This document shows positions 16,847 through 24,734 of a DNA stretch of 64,000 nucleotides, piece by piece. Under the pieces are notes generated by a model. It had not been told where the DNA came from and made no database searches. It was given only the letters and a program-made list of their open reading frames with translations. The position numbers were made by a program, and so were the translations under genes. Within the stretch, counting starts at the first letter, position 1, and every line of letters starts with the position of its first letter. Origin of the DNA: Pelobacter seleniigenes DSM 18267 (lineage in GTDB: Bacteria > Desulfobacterota > Desulfuromonadia > Desulfuromonadales > Geopsychrobacteraceae); contig NZ_JOMG01000002.1 of the NCBI RefSeq assembly GCF_000711225.1, forward strand, positions 2,678,501 to 2,742,500, given 5' to 3'.

Positions 16847-18061
16847 TCAGCCCTTATTATCCTCTTCGACCGCTTCGTAGACGTGATCCAGAATGTCCGG
16901 GACCGCGCTGATCACCCGGTTCCAACTTGGCATGAACGGGGTTTCCATGGGGTTGTTGATAAACACATCGCCGGCGCGGACGATATTTTCGGCAAACAGT
17001 TCCACGGCCTTTTCCTCTTTATGCCGGTCGATGGAGAGGCCGTTGATCACCGCATCGTCATAGAAGCGTTGAACAAAGTCGAGGGCGATTCGGTAGTAGG
17101 TGGCTTTGAGGCTGCGGAAGGTTTCCATGGAGAGGACTTCGCCCTGAGTAGCCAGCTTGCGGATAATGGCTTTGGTGATGTCGGTACTCATCCGGGACAA
17201 CCCCTTTTGCGGATCATCCTCGGACATTTCCTGATGCTTGTGATCATAGACATCGGCAATGTCGACCTGGCAGATGCGGCTGGTCGCGTAGTTGCGGTAC
17301 ATTTCCGAAATCACGCCAATCTCGAGCCCCCAGTCGCTGGGGATCCGCAGGTCGTTGAGGACATCGACGCGCATGGAAAATTCTCCAGCCAGGGCATAGC
17401 GGAAGCTGTCCAGGTAATCGAGGTAATCGGAGTGGCCGACGATCTTCTGCAACGAACGGATCAGCGGGGTGACCAGCAACCGACAGACCCGGCCGTTCAG
17501 GCTGCCGTTGGCAATTCGCGAGTAATAGCCTTTGCAGAACTGATAGTTGAAATGGGGGTTGGCGACCGGGTAAATGAGTCGGGCGAGCATCTCTCGTTTA
17601 TAGGTGACAATATCGCAGTCGTGCAGAGCGACGGCGCGACTGCGGCCTGATGCCAGCACATAGCCGAAGCAGTACCAGACATTGCGCCCCTTGCCCATTT
17701 CCGTGGGGGCCAGCCCCTGGTCCGCCAGCATCCGATCCACGGCGCGCAGGCGCGGGCCATCATTCCAGAGGATGCGGTGATCCTGGGGCAGCCGGGAAAA
17801 ATATTCTTTGGCGTATTTGAATTGCGTCTCATCGGCGCGATCCAGGCCGATGACGATCTCTTTCAGGTAGTTGGCGTTTTTCAGATCGTCAAGGATCGGC
17901 CCCAGGGCCGGTCCTTCCAGTTCGGAGAACAGGGAGGGGAGAACCAGGCTCATCGGAGTCCGGGTGGAAAAACGCTCCAGCTCCTTTTCCAGTTCCTCAA
18001 GCGGGCGAGAGGTCAGGTTGTGCAGGGTGGTGATGACTCCGTTCTGAAAAAAATCAGCCAT
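16847..18061 (-). CDS. gpgS: Glucosyl-3-phosphoglycerate synthase
   Basis: The 404-residue product matches the GT81 family, with ALHDCDIVTYKREML carrying the metal-binding DxD-type motif and GMGRNVWY-like GKGRNVWYCFGYVLA in the sugar-nucleotide fold. It joins glucose from an NDP-glucose to 3-phosphoglycerate, the committing step to glucosylglycerate. The ATG at 18061 follows AAAGGAGCCGAGC, and the reading frame overlaps the end of the phosphatase gene by 8 bases, so the two are coupled. A mannosyl-3-phosphoglycerate synthase is less likely, as those are a different length and family (GT55). Confidence 0.88.
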   Translation of the reverse strand: MADFFQNGVITTLHNLTSRPLEELEKELERFSTRTPMSLVLPSLFSELEGPALGPILDDLKNANYLKEIVIGLDRADETQFKYAKEYFSRLPQDHRILWNDGPRLRAVDRMLADQGLAPTEMGKGRNVWYCFGYVLASGRSRAVALHDCDIVTYKREMLARLIYPVANPHFNYQFCKGYYSRIANGSLNGRVCRLLVTPLIRSLQKIVGHSDYLDYLDSFRYALAGEFSMRVDVLNDLRIPSDWGLEIGVISEMYRNYATSRICQVDIADVYDHKHQEMSEDDPQKGLSRMSTDITKAIIRKLATQGEVLSMETFRSLKATYYRIALDFVQRFYDDAVINGLSIDRHKEEKAVELFAENIVRAGDVFINNPMETPFMPSWNRVISAVPDILDHVYEAVEEDNKG

Positions 18062-18875
18062 GCTCGGCTCCTTTGTCGGTATAGAGTAGCAAGATATCGT
18101 GGATGGCGCGATTCCAGCCGCTGGGGCCGGGTTGTTTGGCATGGAGGATTTTGCCGCAACGCGGCTCAGGAGCGATCCCGCTCGGGTTGGGAATGATCAC
18201 GGCCAGATCTGCCGCCTCCATCATCGCCCGGTCATTGGGACCGTCCCCCAGGGCGACGCTGAACAGCTTCGGATGCGTTTGCTGCCGCCGGAAATAGCCG
18301 AGCAGCCAATGGACCGCGGTTCCTTTATCGGCCCGGTTGTCGAGAATATGGAAGAAGCGTCCCCCCCTGAGCAATTGCAGGTTGTAACCGGCCAGCTCCT
18401 GCCTGAAGCGGGTCAGGGCTTCGGGGCTGTCCTGCCAGATAATCGGTTCACTCCCCAGGCGCTGGCGAGCCAGGGCTGCGGCCTGTTCGTCAAGGCCGGT
18501 GGCGGCCATCACCTCGGTGACGGAAAAATCACTGAATCCCTGAAAGCAATACGCTCTGTCTGCCCTGATTTTATGCACCAGGGGGATGAGTTCGGTATAG
18601 GGTTTGCCGAAAAAATGGGCATTCCCTGCCGTTTCGGCGTCCTGCGGCACGAGGATGATGCCCGCACCATTTTCCACGATGACCGGCGCGGCCAGGCCGA
18701 GGGCGGCATGGATCGCAGCCACTTCCGCCGCGGTTTTGCTGGTGCAGAGAATCACCGGGATCTCAAGGTCCGCCAGCTTTTCAAGGGCCGGCACGGCGGC
18801 GTCCCAACGGTAGGAATGGTGGTCGAGAAGGGTGCCGTCGAGATCGGTGAATATGATCAGGCGCTGTCGATACAT
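18054..18875 (-). CDS. HAD-IIB phosphatase, glucosyl/mannosyl-3-phosphoglycerate phosphatase family
   Basis: The product has the HAD nucleophile motif FTDLDGTLLD near the start, the lysine-bearing cap region, and LGDGPNDRAMME near the C-terminus, matching mannosyl-3-phosphoglycerate phosphatases. It should remove the phosphate from glucosyl-3-phosphoglycerate to give glucosylglycerate. Two ATG codons occur 6 bases apart (18881 and 18875). GGAG is directly adjacent to the first and 6 bases from the second, so I prefer 18875 (273 residues). It is the first gene of the unit with gpgS, behind a perfect sigma-54 promoter. Confidence 0.85.
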   Translation of the reverse strand: MYRQRLIIFTDLDGTLLDHHSYRWDAAVPALEKLADLEIPVILCTSKTAAEVAAIHAALGLAAPVIVENGAGIILVPQDAETAGNAHFFGKPYTELIPLVHKIRADRAYCFQGFSDFSVTEVMAATGLDEQAAALARQRLGSEPIIWQDSPEALTRFRQELAGYNLQLLRGGRFFHILDNRADKGTAVHWLLGYFRRQQTHPKLFSVALGDGPNDRAMMEAADLAVIIPNPSGIAPEPRCGKILHAKQPGPSGWNRAIHDILLLYTDKGAEHG

Positions 18876-18909
18876 GGACATCTCCGTCGTTGTGGATCAC
18901 GAAGAATAC

Positions 18910-18925
18910 TGCAAGGCGGGTGCCA
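18910..18925 (-). promoter_or_regulatory. Sigma-54 promoter of the glucosylglycerate synthesis unit
   Basis: The minus strand reads TGGCACCCGCCTTGCA, an exact match to the consensus TGGCAC-N5-TTGCA. Transcription would begin near 18898, about 22 bases before the preferred start codon of the phosphatase gene. Confidence 0.93.
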
Positions 18926-19017
18926 TGCGATGATACCTTGTTGGCAGGGGAGGGTCCAGCGGGGATTTGTACGGCAGCCCCTTCCCGGTCTCGAAAGGGG
19001 CCAACCAAAGGGGGCTG

Positions 19018-20298
19018 TTACTGGGCCAGCTGATAAAGCTGTTCTGCTGCCGGGGCCAGCACATGGTGCAGGTTGACGACATCCCCGAAGACCAGCAGTG
19101 CCGGGCGTTGGGCCTGCTCGGCGGTGAGGGGCAGGTTCTGCAGATCGGTAATCAGCACCTGCTGGTTGCTGCGGGTGGCGTTGGCCACGATGGCGACCGG
19201 CAGGTTGGCCGGGACCCCCTGGCTGAGGGCCAGCTGGGAAATCTCGCGGGCGAAGCTGACCCCCATCAGCACGACAGTCGTATGGTGCGGAATTTTCAAC
19301 AGGGGGAACCAGTCCGCGTTAATTTTGCTGCCGGCCAGATGGGCGGACACCACCGACATGTTGGTGGCGTAGCCGCGCGCGGTGGGAGGGATGCCGGCGC
19401 AGGCCGGTCCGGCCAGGGCGGAACTGATCCCGCTGACCACTTCAACCTGCACCCCGCGTTTGATCAGGTATTCGGCTTCTTCGGCGCCGCGGCCGAAGAT
19501 ATAGGGGTCGCCGCATTTCAGCCGGGCGATGCGCAGGCCCTGGCGGGTCTTCTGAAAAAGTAATTCATTGATCTGCTCCTGGCGGAAACTGTGGCAGCCT
19601 TTTTGTTTACCCACAGCGATCTTTTCGGTCCCGGCCGGGATCAGGTCCATGATTTCCGGGGTGAGCAGGTGATCGTAGAGGACCACATCCATCTGCTGGA
19701 TCAGTTTGTAGGCTTTCAGGGTCAACAGCTCGGGGTCGCCCGGACCGCAGCCGATCAGATAGACCTTGGCCAGGCGGCTGCGGCATTCTGCAGCGGTTTG
19801 CTGCGGGGCAATGATCCCCTGCAGGCGTTCGACTTTTTTCTGGCGGACCAGGCTGTCGAGATCGGCCGGAATGGTGGCCGCAATTTTATCCCGCACTACC
19901 TGGCCGATGGTCGGGCTGCAGCCGTTGGTTGAAACGGCTATTTTGAGCTGACCGTAATTGAGCAACGCCGAAAAATGAAAGTCACTGAGCTCTGGTTGGG
20001 ACACACAGTTGAACAGGAACTGATAGCCGCTTTTCAGGGCCTTGATCCGGTCCGGCAGGTCCGGATTGCCGGTTGCATCGACCACCAGGGTGGCCCCGAG
20101 CAGATCGGTACTGCAAAAACTGCGTTCCTGATAGGGCTGGCCCAGCTCTTTGAGCTCATCGCAGATCTGCTCGGCAACGATTCTGAAAGTCAGCCCGTTC
20201 TGCTGCAGGGTGCGCGCTTTTTGCAGCGCGGCCTGGCCGCCGCCGATGATCAGCAGTTCCGGTTTGGTCAAGAGGATGGGCAGGGATTCGGTGTTCAT
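19018..20298 (-). CDS. cysG: Siroheme synthase (precorrin-2 dehydrogenase / uroporphyrinogen-III methyltransferase)
   Basis: The 426-residue product has two parts. Residues 1-150 are a precorrin-2 dehydrogenase/chelatase domain with the NAD-binding IIGGGQAALQKA and the STNGCSPTIG segment. Residues 175-426 are a uroporphyrinogen-III C-methyltransferase with VYLIGCGPGDPELLT and KCGDPYIFGRGAEEA. Together they lead from uroporphyrinogen III to sirohydrochlorin, the substrate of the nearby CbiK. A cobalamin riboswitch and terminator precede it, so it is switched off by B12, which supports a role in corrinoid rather than only siroheme supply. Confidence 0.93.
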   Translation of the reverse strand: MNTESLPILLTKPELLIIGGGQAALQKARTLQQNGLTFRIVAEQICDELKELGQPYQERSFCSTDLLGATLVVDATGNPDLPDRIKALKSGYQFLFNCVSQPELSDFHFSALLNYGQLKIAVSTNGCSPTIGQVVRDKIAATIPADLDSLVRQKKVERLQGIIAPQQTAAECRSRLAKVYLIGCGPGDPELLTLKAYKLIQQMDVVLYDHLLTPEIMDLIPAGTEKIAVGKQKGCHSFRQEQINELLFQKTRQGLRIARLKCGDPYIFGRGAEEAEYLIKRGVQVEVVSGISSALAGPACAGIPPTARGYATNMSVVSAHLAGSKINADWFPLLKIPHHTTVVLMGVSFAREISQLALSQGVPANLPVAIVANATRSNQQVLITDLQNLPLTAEQAQRPALLVFGDVVNLHHVLAPAAEQLYQLAQ

Positions 20299-20390
20299 GT
20301 CTGGTCCTGTTCAAGCAAGCTCAGCGCCCGGGGCGTTGAATAACAAAATGGTTTTTTCGTGGTGCGGTGGGCCGCTGGGCCCGGCGGACA

Positions 20391-20430
20391 TAAAAAAAAC
20401 CGCAACCTGCATAAAATGAAGGTTCCGGTT
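20391..20430 (-). terminator. Riboswitch terminator upstream of cysG
   Basis: On the minus strand AACCGGAACCT pairs with AGGTTGCGGTT (one G/G mismatch) and is followed by eight T. It lies between the minus-strand cobalamin aptamer and cysG, as expected for an expression platform that stops transcription when B12 is bound. Confidence 0.85.
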
Positions 20431-20496
20431 ACCCATCTGTCCCGAGTCCTGTCAGCTTGCCCTTCGTCCCCTCAGGCAAAGATCTGTTCGGTCGCA

Positions 20497-20650
20497 GCAG
20501 GTCTTCTGACTCCCGGTTCGTTCGCGGACGACGCCTTCCCAGGATCACCCAGTGGCATGTGTGTCGTCGTTGTCCCCGGTTACAGCGGTGGGTCCGCCCC
20601 CGATTCGCACGGGGTTCCCTTTTCAATCCCGAAGGAACTGCACCTGTTTT
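20497..20650 (-). promoter_or_regulatory. Cobalamin riboswitch aptamer controlling cysG
   Basis: The minus strand carries the conserved elements in order: ACAGGTGC at the 5' end, GGGAACCCCGTGCGAATC, the core ACCCACCGCTGTAACCGGGG, CACTGGG, GGGAAGGCG, and GGGAGTCAGAAGACCTGC, which closes stem P1 with the first element. This is the full-size class I layout. Confidence 0.93.
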
Positions 20651-20831
20651 TTCGATTGTCTGCTCTGTATATGTCCATCCCGCAGCGGATGTCAAATTTT
20701 TTAATCTCCACATTCTCCCTTGAAAAATGCCGGTTTTGCGGACTGGAGACGTGTCACTTGCGTATAGCGTCCGGTCGGTTTCGAAAATCGACCCGTCAGA
20801 ACGAATCATGCCTGGGCGCAAAAAAAATGAC

Positions 20832-20860
20832 TTGCAGAAGATTATTATTTGCATTCTAAT
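20832..20860 (+). promoter_or_regulatory. Candidate sigma-70 promoter of the B12 gene run
   Basis: TTGCAG at 20832-20837 and TCTAAT at 20855-20860 are spaced by 17 bases, just upstream of the plus-strand aptamer. The region 20660-20830 shows no gene and presumably also holds the divergent cysG promoter. Confidence 0.45.
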
Positions 20861-20904
20861 CAGCGCCAGGAAACACGGCATCAGCTGCCGAACCGATCTT
20901 TAAT

Positions 20905-21010
20905 GGAAAAGGCACGGGAGGGAAGGAAGGCGGTGAAAATCCGTCACGGACCCGCCACTGTGACCGGGAGCAGGTCTCCCGGGAGTCAGATACTTCCCCC
21001 CTGCAAAGCC
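20905..21010 (+). promoter_or_regulatory. Cobalamin riboswitch aptamer controlling the cobU run
   Basis: The plus strand shows GGCGGTGAAAATCCGTCACG, then GACCCGCCACTGTGACCGGG, and GGGAGTCAGATACTTCC, the hallmarks of a cobalamin aptamer. It is more compact than the cysG one, and the GGGAGGGAAG and CTTCCCCCC ends can pair as P1. A terminator follows about 60 bases downstream. Confidence 0.92.
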
Positions 21011-21071
21011 GCAATGACCTGAACTTCGTGGAGTGAGCGTCAGGTTATTATCGCGAACGGATTAAATACGG

Positions 21072-21108
21072 AATCCCGAAGCCTTGCCCAAGGTTTCGGG
21101 ATTTTTTT
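21072..21108 (+). terminator. Riboswitch terminator upstream of cobU
   Basis: AATCCCGAAGCCTTG pairs with CAAGGTTTCGGGATT (one G-T wobble) around a short loop and runs straight into seven T. It lies between the plus-strand aptamer and cobU. Confidence 0.92.
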
Positions 21109-21138
21109 GTCTGCAGAGACCCTGAAAAGGGAGGTGTC

Positions 21139-21708
21139 ATGTCGCAAATCATGCCCGAAGTGAACCACCAGCCCGGCCGGCTGATCTATGTCAGCGGCGG
21201 CTGCCGCAGTGGCAAGAGCCGTTTTGCCCAGGATTTTGCCGAACAGCTGCCCGGCCGCCGGGCTTATCTGGCCACTTGCCCGGTCATCGACAGCGAGATG
21301 GACCAGCGCATCCAGGCCCATCAACAGGCCCGGCTGGATAAGGGGTGGGCGACCATTGAAGAACCGCTGGACCCGGCGTCCGCCCTGGCGCGCGCCCGGG
21401 AGTATCCGGTGGTGCTCATCGACTGCCTGACCCTGTGGGTGAACAACCTGCTGTTTGCTGCCGATCAGCAGCAGCGCGAATTGAGCGAAACCGAGGTCGA
21501 GGAGCAGAGCCTGACGCTGATCCGGGAATGCCGCCAGGGCGGACGGACAATCGTTCTGGTCAGTAACGAACTGGGCATGGGGCTGGTCCCGGCCGATCCC
21601 CTGTCGCGGCGTTACCGTGACCTGATCGGGCGCTGCAATCAGGTGGTGGCCCGGCACGCCGATGAGGCCTATTTTCTGGTCTCCGGGCTGCCACTGCAAT
21701 TGAAATAG
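21139..21708 (+). CDS. cobU: Adenosylcobinamide kinase / adenosylcobinamide-phosphate guanylyltransferase
   Basis: CobU phosphorylates adenosylcobinamide and attaches GMP, activating it for lower-ligand addition. The 189-residue product has the P-loop SGGCRSGKSRFAQDFA at residues 19-34 and the conserved VVLIDCLTLWVNNLL segment. GGGAGGT lies 5 bases before the ATG. It is the first gene after the riboswitch terminator, so the whole downstream run should be under cobalamin control. Confidence 0.95.
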   Translation: MSQIMPEVNHQPGRLIYVSGGCRSGKSRFAQDFAEQLPGRRAYLATCPVIDSEMDQRIQAHQQARLDKGWATIEEPLDPASALARAREYPVVLIDCLTLWVNNLLFAADQQQRELSETEVEEQSLTLIRECRQGGRTIVLVSNELGMGLVPADPLSRRYRDLIGRCNQVVARHADEAYFLVSGLPLQLK

Positions 21709-21777
21709 ATCACATCCCCGCACCCGCCCGGGGCGCAGGGGGAACATTTGAGATCCTTGACTGAGGAGATTTGCACG

Positions 21778-22839
21778 ATGGAATTGCTCGACAACACCCT
21801 GGCCGCCATTACCCGGCAGGACCAGACCGCCCGCCATCAGGCGCAGGAACGCCTTGACCAGTTGATCATGCCGCACTGGGCCTTGGGCAGACTGATGGAC
21901 CTGGCCCTGGATCTGGCCGGCATCAGCGGCAGCATAACCCCGGTGGTCAAGCGCAAGCTGATTCTGGTGATGGCCGGTGACCACGGGGTGGCCGCCAGCG
22001 GGGTCAGTCGTTTTGGCCAGGAAGTAACGGTGCAGATGGTGCAGAGCTATTTTGCCGGAGTGGCGGGCTGCAATGTTCTTGCCCGTCAGGCCGGGGCCAA
22101 AGTCGCGGTGGTCGACATGGGGATCGCCGGAGAGCTGACGGGCGCGGCTGCGGACTTGGTGATCAAACGCAAGGTGGCGCGTGGCACCGCTGATTTTACC
22201 CGCGGTCCGGCCATGACCCGGGACCAGGCGATCCAGGCTCTGGAAGCGGGGATTGAGGTGACTCAGGCTTTTGCCGACGAGGTTGACCTGTTCGGCACCG
22301 CGGAGATGGGGATCGGCAATACCACCTCGAGCAGCGCCATCGTCGCTGCACTGTGCGGCCTGTCAGCGGCGGCTGCCACCGGGCGCGGTTCGGGGCTGAA
22401 CGATGAGCAGCTGGAGCGCAAGATCGCCATTGTCGAACAGGGGTTGGCCGTGAATCAGCCCGTGGCTGCCGATCCGCTCGACGTACTGGCCAAGGTCGGC
22501 GGGTTTGAAATCGCCGGCATCGCCGGACAGATTCTCGGGGCGGCTGCTCTGCGCAAACCGATCGTGGTTGACGGGTTTATCTCCACGGCCGGTGCTCTGG
22601 TGGCCGCCAAACTGGCGCCGGCCTGTACCGATTTCATGATCGCCTCGCACCGCAGTATGGAACGCGGCCACCTGGCCGCCCTTGCGGAGCTGGGCAAAGA
22701 GCCGCTCCTCGATCTCAATTTTCGCCTCGGGGAAGGGACCGGCGCGGCCATGGCCATGAACCTGGTCGAAGGGGCAGTGGCGATTCTCACCGAGATGGCC
22801 ACCTTTGCGGAAGCGGCGGTCAGCCAGGCAACCCGCTGA
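21778..22839 (+). CDS. cobT: CobT-family lower-ligand phosphoribosyltransferase, copy 1
   Basis: CobT transfers phosphoribose from nicotinate mononucleotide to the lower-ligand base (usually 5,6-dimethylbenzimidazole) to make the alpha-ribotide for cobamides. The 353-residue product keeps Glu176 (AEMGIGNTT) and the catalytic Glu319 (RLGEGTGAA). One family-typical proline is Gly80 here (SRFGQEVT, against SLFPQEVT in copy 2). The ATG at 21778 has GAGGAG upstream. The next gene is a close paralogue, so the pair may use different bases or form a heteromer as ArsA/ArsB do in Sporomusa. Confidence 0.9.
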   Translation: MELLDNTLAAITRQDQTARHQAQERLDQLIMPHWALGRLMDLALDLAGISGSITPVVKRKLILVMAGDHGVAASGVSRFGQEVTVQMVQSYFAGVAGCNVLARQAGAKVAVVDMGIAGELTGAAADLVIKRKVARGTADFTRGPAMTRDQAIQALEAGIEVTQAFADEVDLFGTAEMGIGNTTSSSAIVAALCGLSAAAATGRGSGLNDEQLERKIAIVEQGLAVNQPVAADPLDVLAKVGGFEIAGIAGQILGAAALRKPIVVDGFISTAGALVAAKLAPACTDFMIASHRSMERGHLAALAELGKEPLLDLNFRLGEGTGAAMAMNLVEGAVAILTEMATFAEAAVSQATR

Positions 22840-22894
22840 ACCCGAAGATGGACGACTAAAATCAATCGTTCCGAAGGAAGAGAAGGGATACGTT

Positions 22895-23956
22895 ATGCAG
22901 TTACTTGAACAGACCATTGCCGCCATCAGCGGCCAGGATCAGGCAGCCCGCCAGCGAGCCAAAGAGCGTCTCGATCAACTCATCATGCCGCATTGGGCGC
23001 TGGGGAAACTGATGGATATGGCCCTGGATCTGGCCGGCATGACCGGTTCGGTGCGGCCGCCGGTGCGCCGTCGCAAGATCGTGGCCATGGCCGGCGATCA
23101 CGGCATCGCCAAAAGCGGAGTCAGCCTGTTTCCGCAGGAAGTCACCGTGCAGATGGCCCAGGGGTTCATCGCCGGGGTGGCCGGGGTCAATGTTCTGGCC
23201 CGCCAGTCCGGCACCGAAGTTGTCCTGGTCGATATGGGGATTGCCGGAGAACTGGATGAAAAAACCGCGGCAGCGGTCATCGACCGCAAGGTTGCCCGCG
23301 GCACGGCCAATTTCGCCGAAGGCCCGGCTATGACCCGGGACCAGGCGATCCAGGCGTTGGAGGCCGGGATTGCAGTGGCGCAGGAGCTGGCTGCAGACAC
23401 CGATGTTTTTGGAACCGGTGAGCTGGGGATCGGCAATACCTCGCCGAGCAGCGCCATGGTCGCCACCCTCTGTGGCATCCCGGTGGCTGCGGCGGTCGGG
23501 CGCGGGACCGGGCTGGATGACGCGCAGTTGCAGCACAAGATTCGCGTGCTGGAAAACGCCCTGGCCCTGAATGCCCCGGATCCAGCCGATCCAATCGATG
23601 TCCTGAGCAAAGTCGGCGGGTTTGAGATTGCCGGGATTGCCGGGCTGATTCTGGGCGCGGCTGCCCTGAAAAAACCGGTGGTGGTCGATGGCTTCATCTC
23701 CACGGCCGGAGCTCTGCTCGCTGGCAGGATCGCCCCCTTGAGCAAGGACTATATGATCGCCTCGCACCGCAGTGTGGAGCAGGGGCAGGTCGCCGCCCTC
23801 AAGGAGCTGGGCAAGGAGCCGCTGCTCGATCTCAACCTGCGCCTCGGCGAGGGGAGCGGGGCCGCGGTGGCCATGAATCTGGTCGAAGGGGCGGTGGCCG
23901 TGTTGACGGAAATGGCGACTTTTGCCGAGGCCGCGGTCTCCCAGGCTGAGCGTTAG
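22895..23956 (+). CDS. cobT: CobT-family lower-ligand phosphoribosyltransferase, copy 2
   Basis: This product is also 353 residues, collinear with copy 1 without gaps in the parts I aligned, and shares long identical stretches such as ERLDQLIMPHWALG and GPAMTRDQAIQALEAGI. Both active-site glutamates are kept (GELGIGNTS and RLGEGSGAAVA). AAGGGA lies before the ATG at 22895, 55 bases after copy 1 ends. The near-equal length and conserved active sites argue that both copies are working genes, with divergence concentrated on surface and possibly ligand-pocket residues. Confidence 0.92.
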   Translation: MQLLEQTIAAISGQDQAARQRAKERLDQLIMPHWALGKLMDMALDLAGMTGSVRPPVRRRKIVAMAGDHGIAKSGVSLFPQEVTVQMAQGFIAGVAGVNVLARQSGTEVVLVDMGIAGELDEKTAAAVIDRKVARGTANFAEGPAMTRDQAIQALEAGIAVAQELAADTDVFGTGELGIGNTSPSSAMVATLCGIPVAAAVGRGTGLDDAQLQHKIRVLENALALNAPDPADPIDVLSKVGGFEIAGIAGLILGAAALKKPVVVDGFISTAGALLAGRIAPLSKDYMIASHRSVEQGQVAALKELGKEPLLDLNLRLGEGSGAAVAMNLVEGAVAVLTEMATFAEAAVSQAER

Positions 23957-23957
23957 T

Positions 23958-24734
23958 ATGTCCGTCCTGAACCGGTTGCAGCCGTATTTTTCGGCCCTGC
24001 GCTTCCTGACCATCCTGCCGGTTCCGGAGGCCTGGTGCGGCGGACAGGAGAGCTTTCGCAAAAGTCCGGACTGGTATCCCCTGGTGGGACTGACCATCGG
24101 CCTATCGGCGGCCCTATTCGACCTGTTGATGAGATTGCTGCTGCCCCTGCCGGCGGCCAGTGTTATGGTGTTGATCTTCCTGATCGCCATCACCGGAGCC
24201 CTGCACATGGATGGTCTGGCCGACAGCGCCGACGCTTTTTTCAGCAGTCGCGGTCGTGAGCGGATGCTGGAGATCATGAAGGACAGCTGCGCCGGCCCGA
24301 TGGGGGTGACCGCTATTGTGCTGGTGCTGCTTTTGAAGTTGAGTTTGTTGACGGCTTTGCCGCAACAGTTGCGATTTGAGGTGCTTGTGTTGATGCCCCT
24401 GTGTGGCCGCTGTTCCATATCTTTGCTCAGCTACCGACTGCCCTACGCCCGCCCTGAAGGGGGGACCGCGGCCTTTACCAATGACACGGCCGGGAGCGGC
24501 CGGGTACTGGTGGCGCTGCTGGTGCTGACGGTTGGCAGTCTGGCGCTGCTCGGCGGGGCGAAAGGGCTGCTGGTGATCGTTGCCACCATTGCGACCAGCG
24601 TGTTTCTGGGCGGCTACTGTTTGAAGAAAATCGGCGGCTATACCGGCGATACCCTGGGCGCCTGCTGTGAGCTGGTCGACCTGGTGCCGCTGCTGGTGGT
24701 GGTTGTACTGGCACGGGTGGGGGGCTGGGCATGA
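23958..24734 (+). CDS. cobS: Adenosylcobinamide-GDP ribazoletransferase (cobalamin synthase)
   Basis: CobS is an inner-membrane protein that joins adenosylcobinamide-GDP and the alpha-ribotide. The 258-residue product has the family's [10 protein letters not shown] start, the metal-binding [16 protein letters not shown] motif, and several membrane helices. It begins 1 base after the cobT stop and its end overlaps the next gene by 4 bases, so it is tightly coupled to both. Confidence 0.95.
   Translation: MSVLNRLQPYFSALRFLTILPVPEAWCGGQESFRKSPDWYPLVGLTIGLSAALFDLLMRLLLPLPAASVMVLIFLIAITGALHMDGLADSADAFFSSRGRERMLEIMKDSCAGPMGVTAIVLVLLLKLSLLTALPQQLRFEVLVLMPLCGRCSISLLSYRLPYARPEGGTAAFTNDTAGSGRVLVALLVLTVGSLALLGGAKGLLVIVATIATSVFLGGYCLKKIGGYTGDTLGACCELVDLVPLLVVVVLARVGGWA

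Noticed and set aside
20429-20881. Open frame of 150 codons in the cysG upstream region
   Set aside because: It spans the minus-strand cobalamin aptamer, which explains the sequence better.
22901-24418. Open frame of about 500 codons opposite cobT copy 2 and cobS
   Set aside because: It shadows two clearly coding genes and has no recognisable protein motif.
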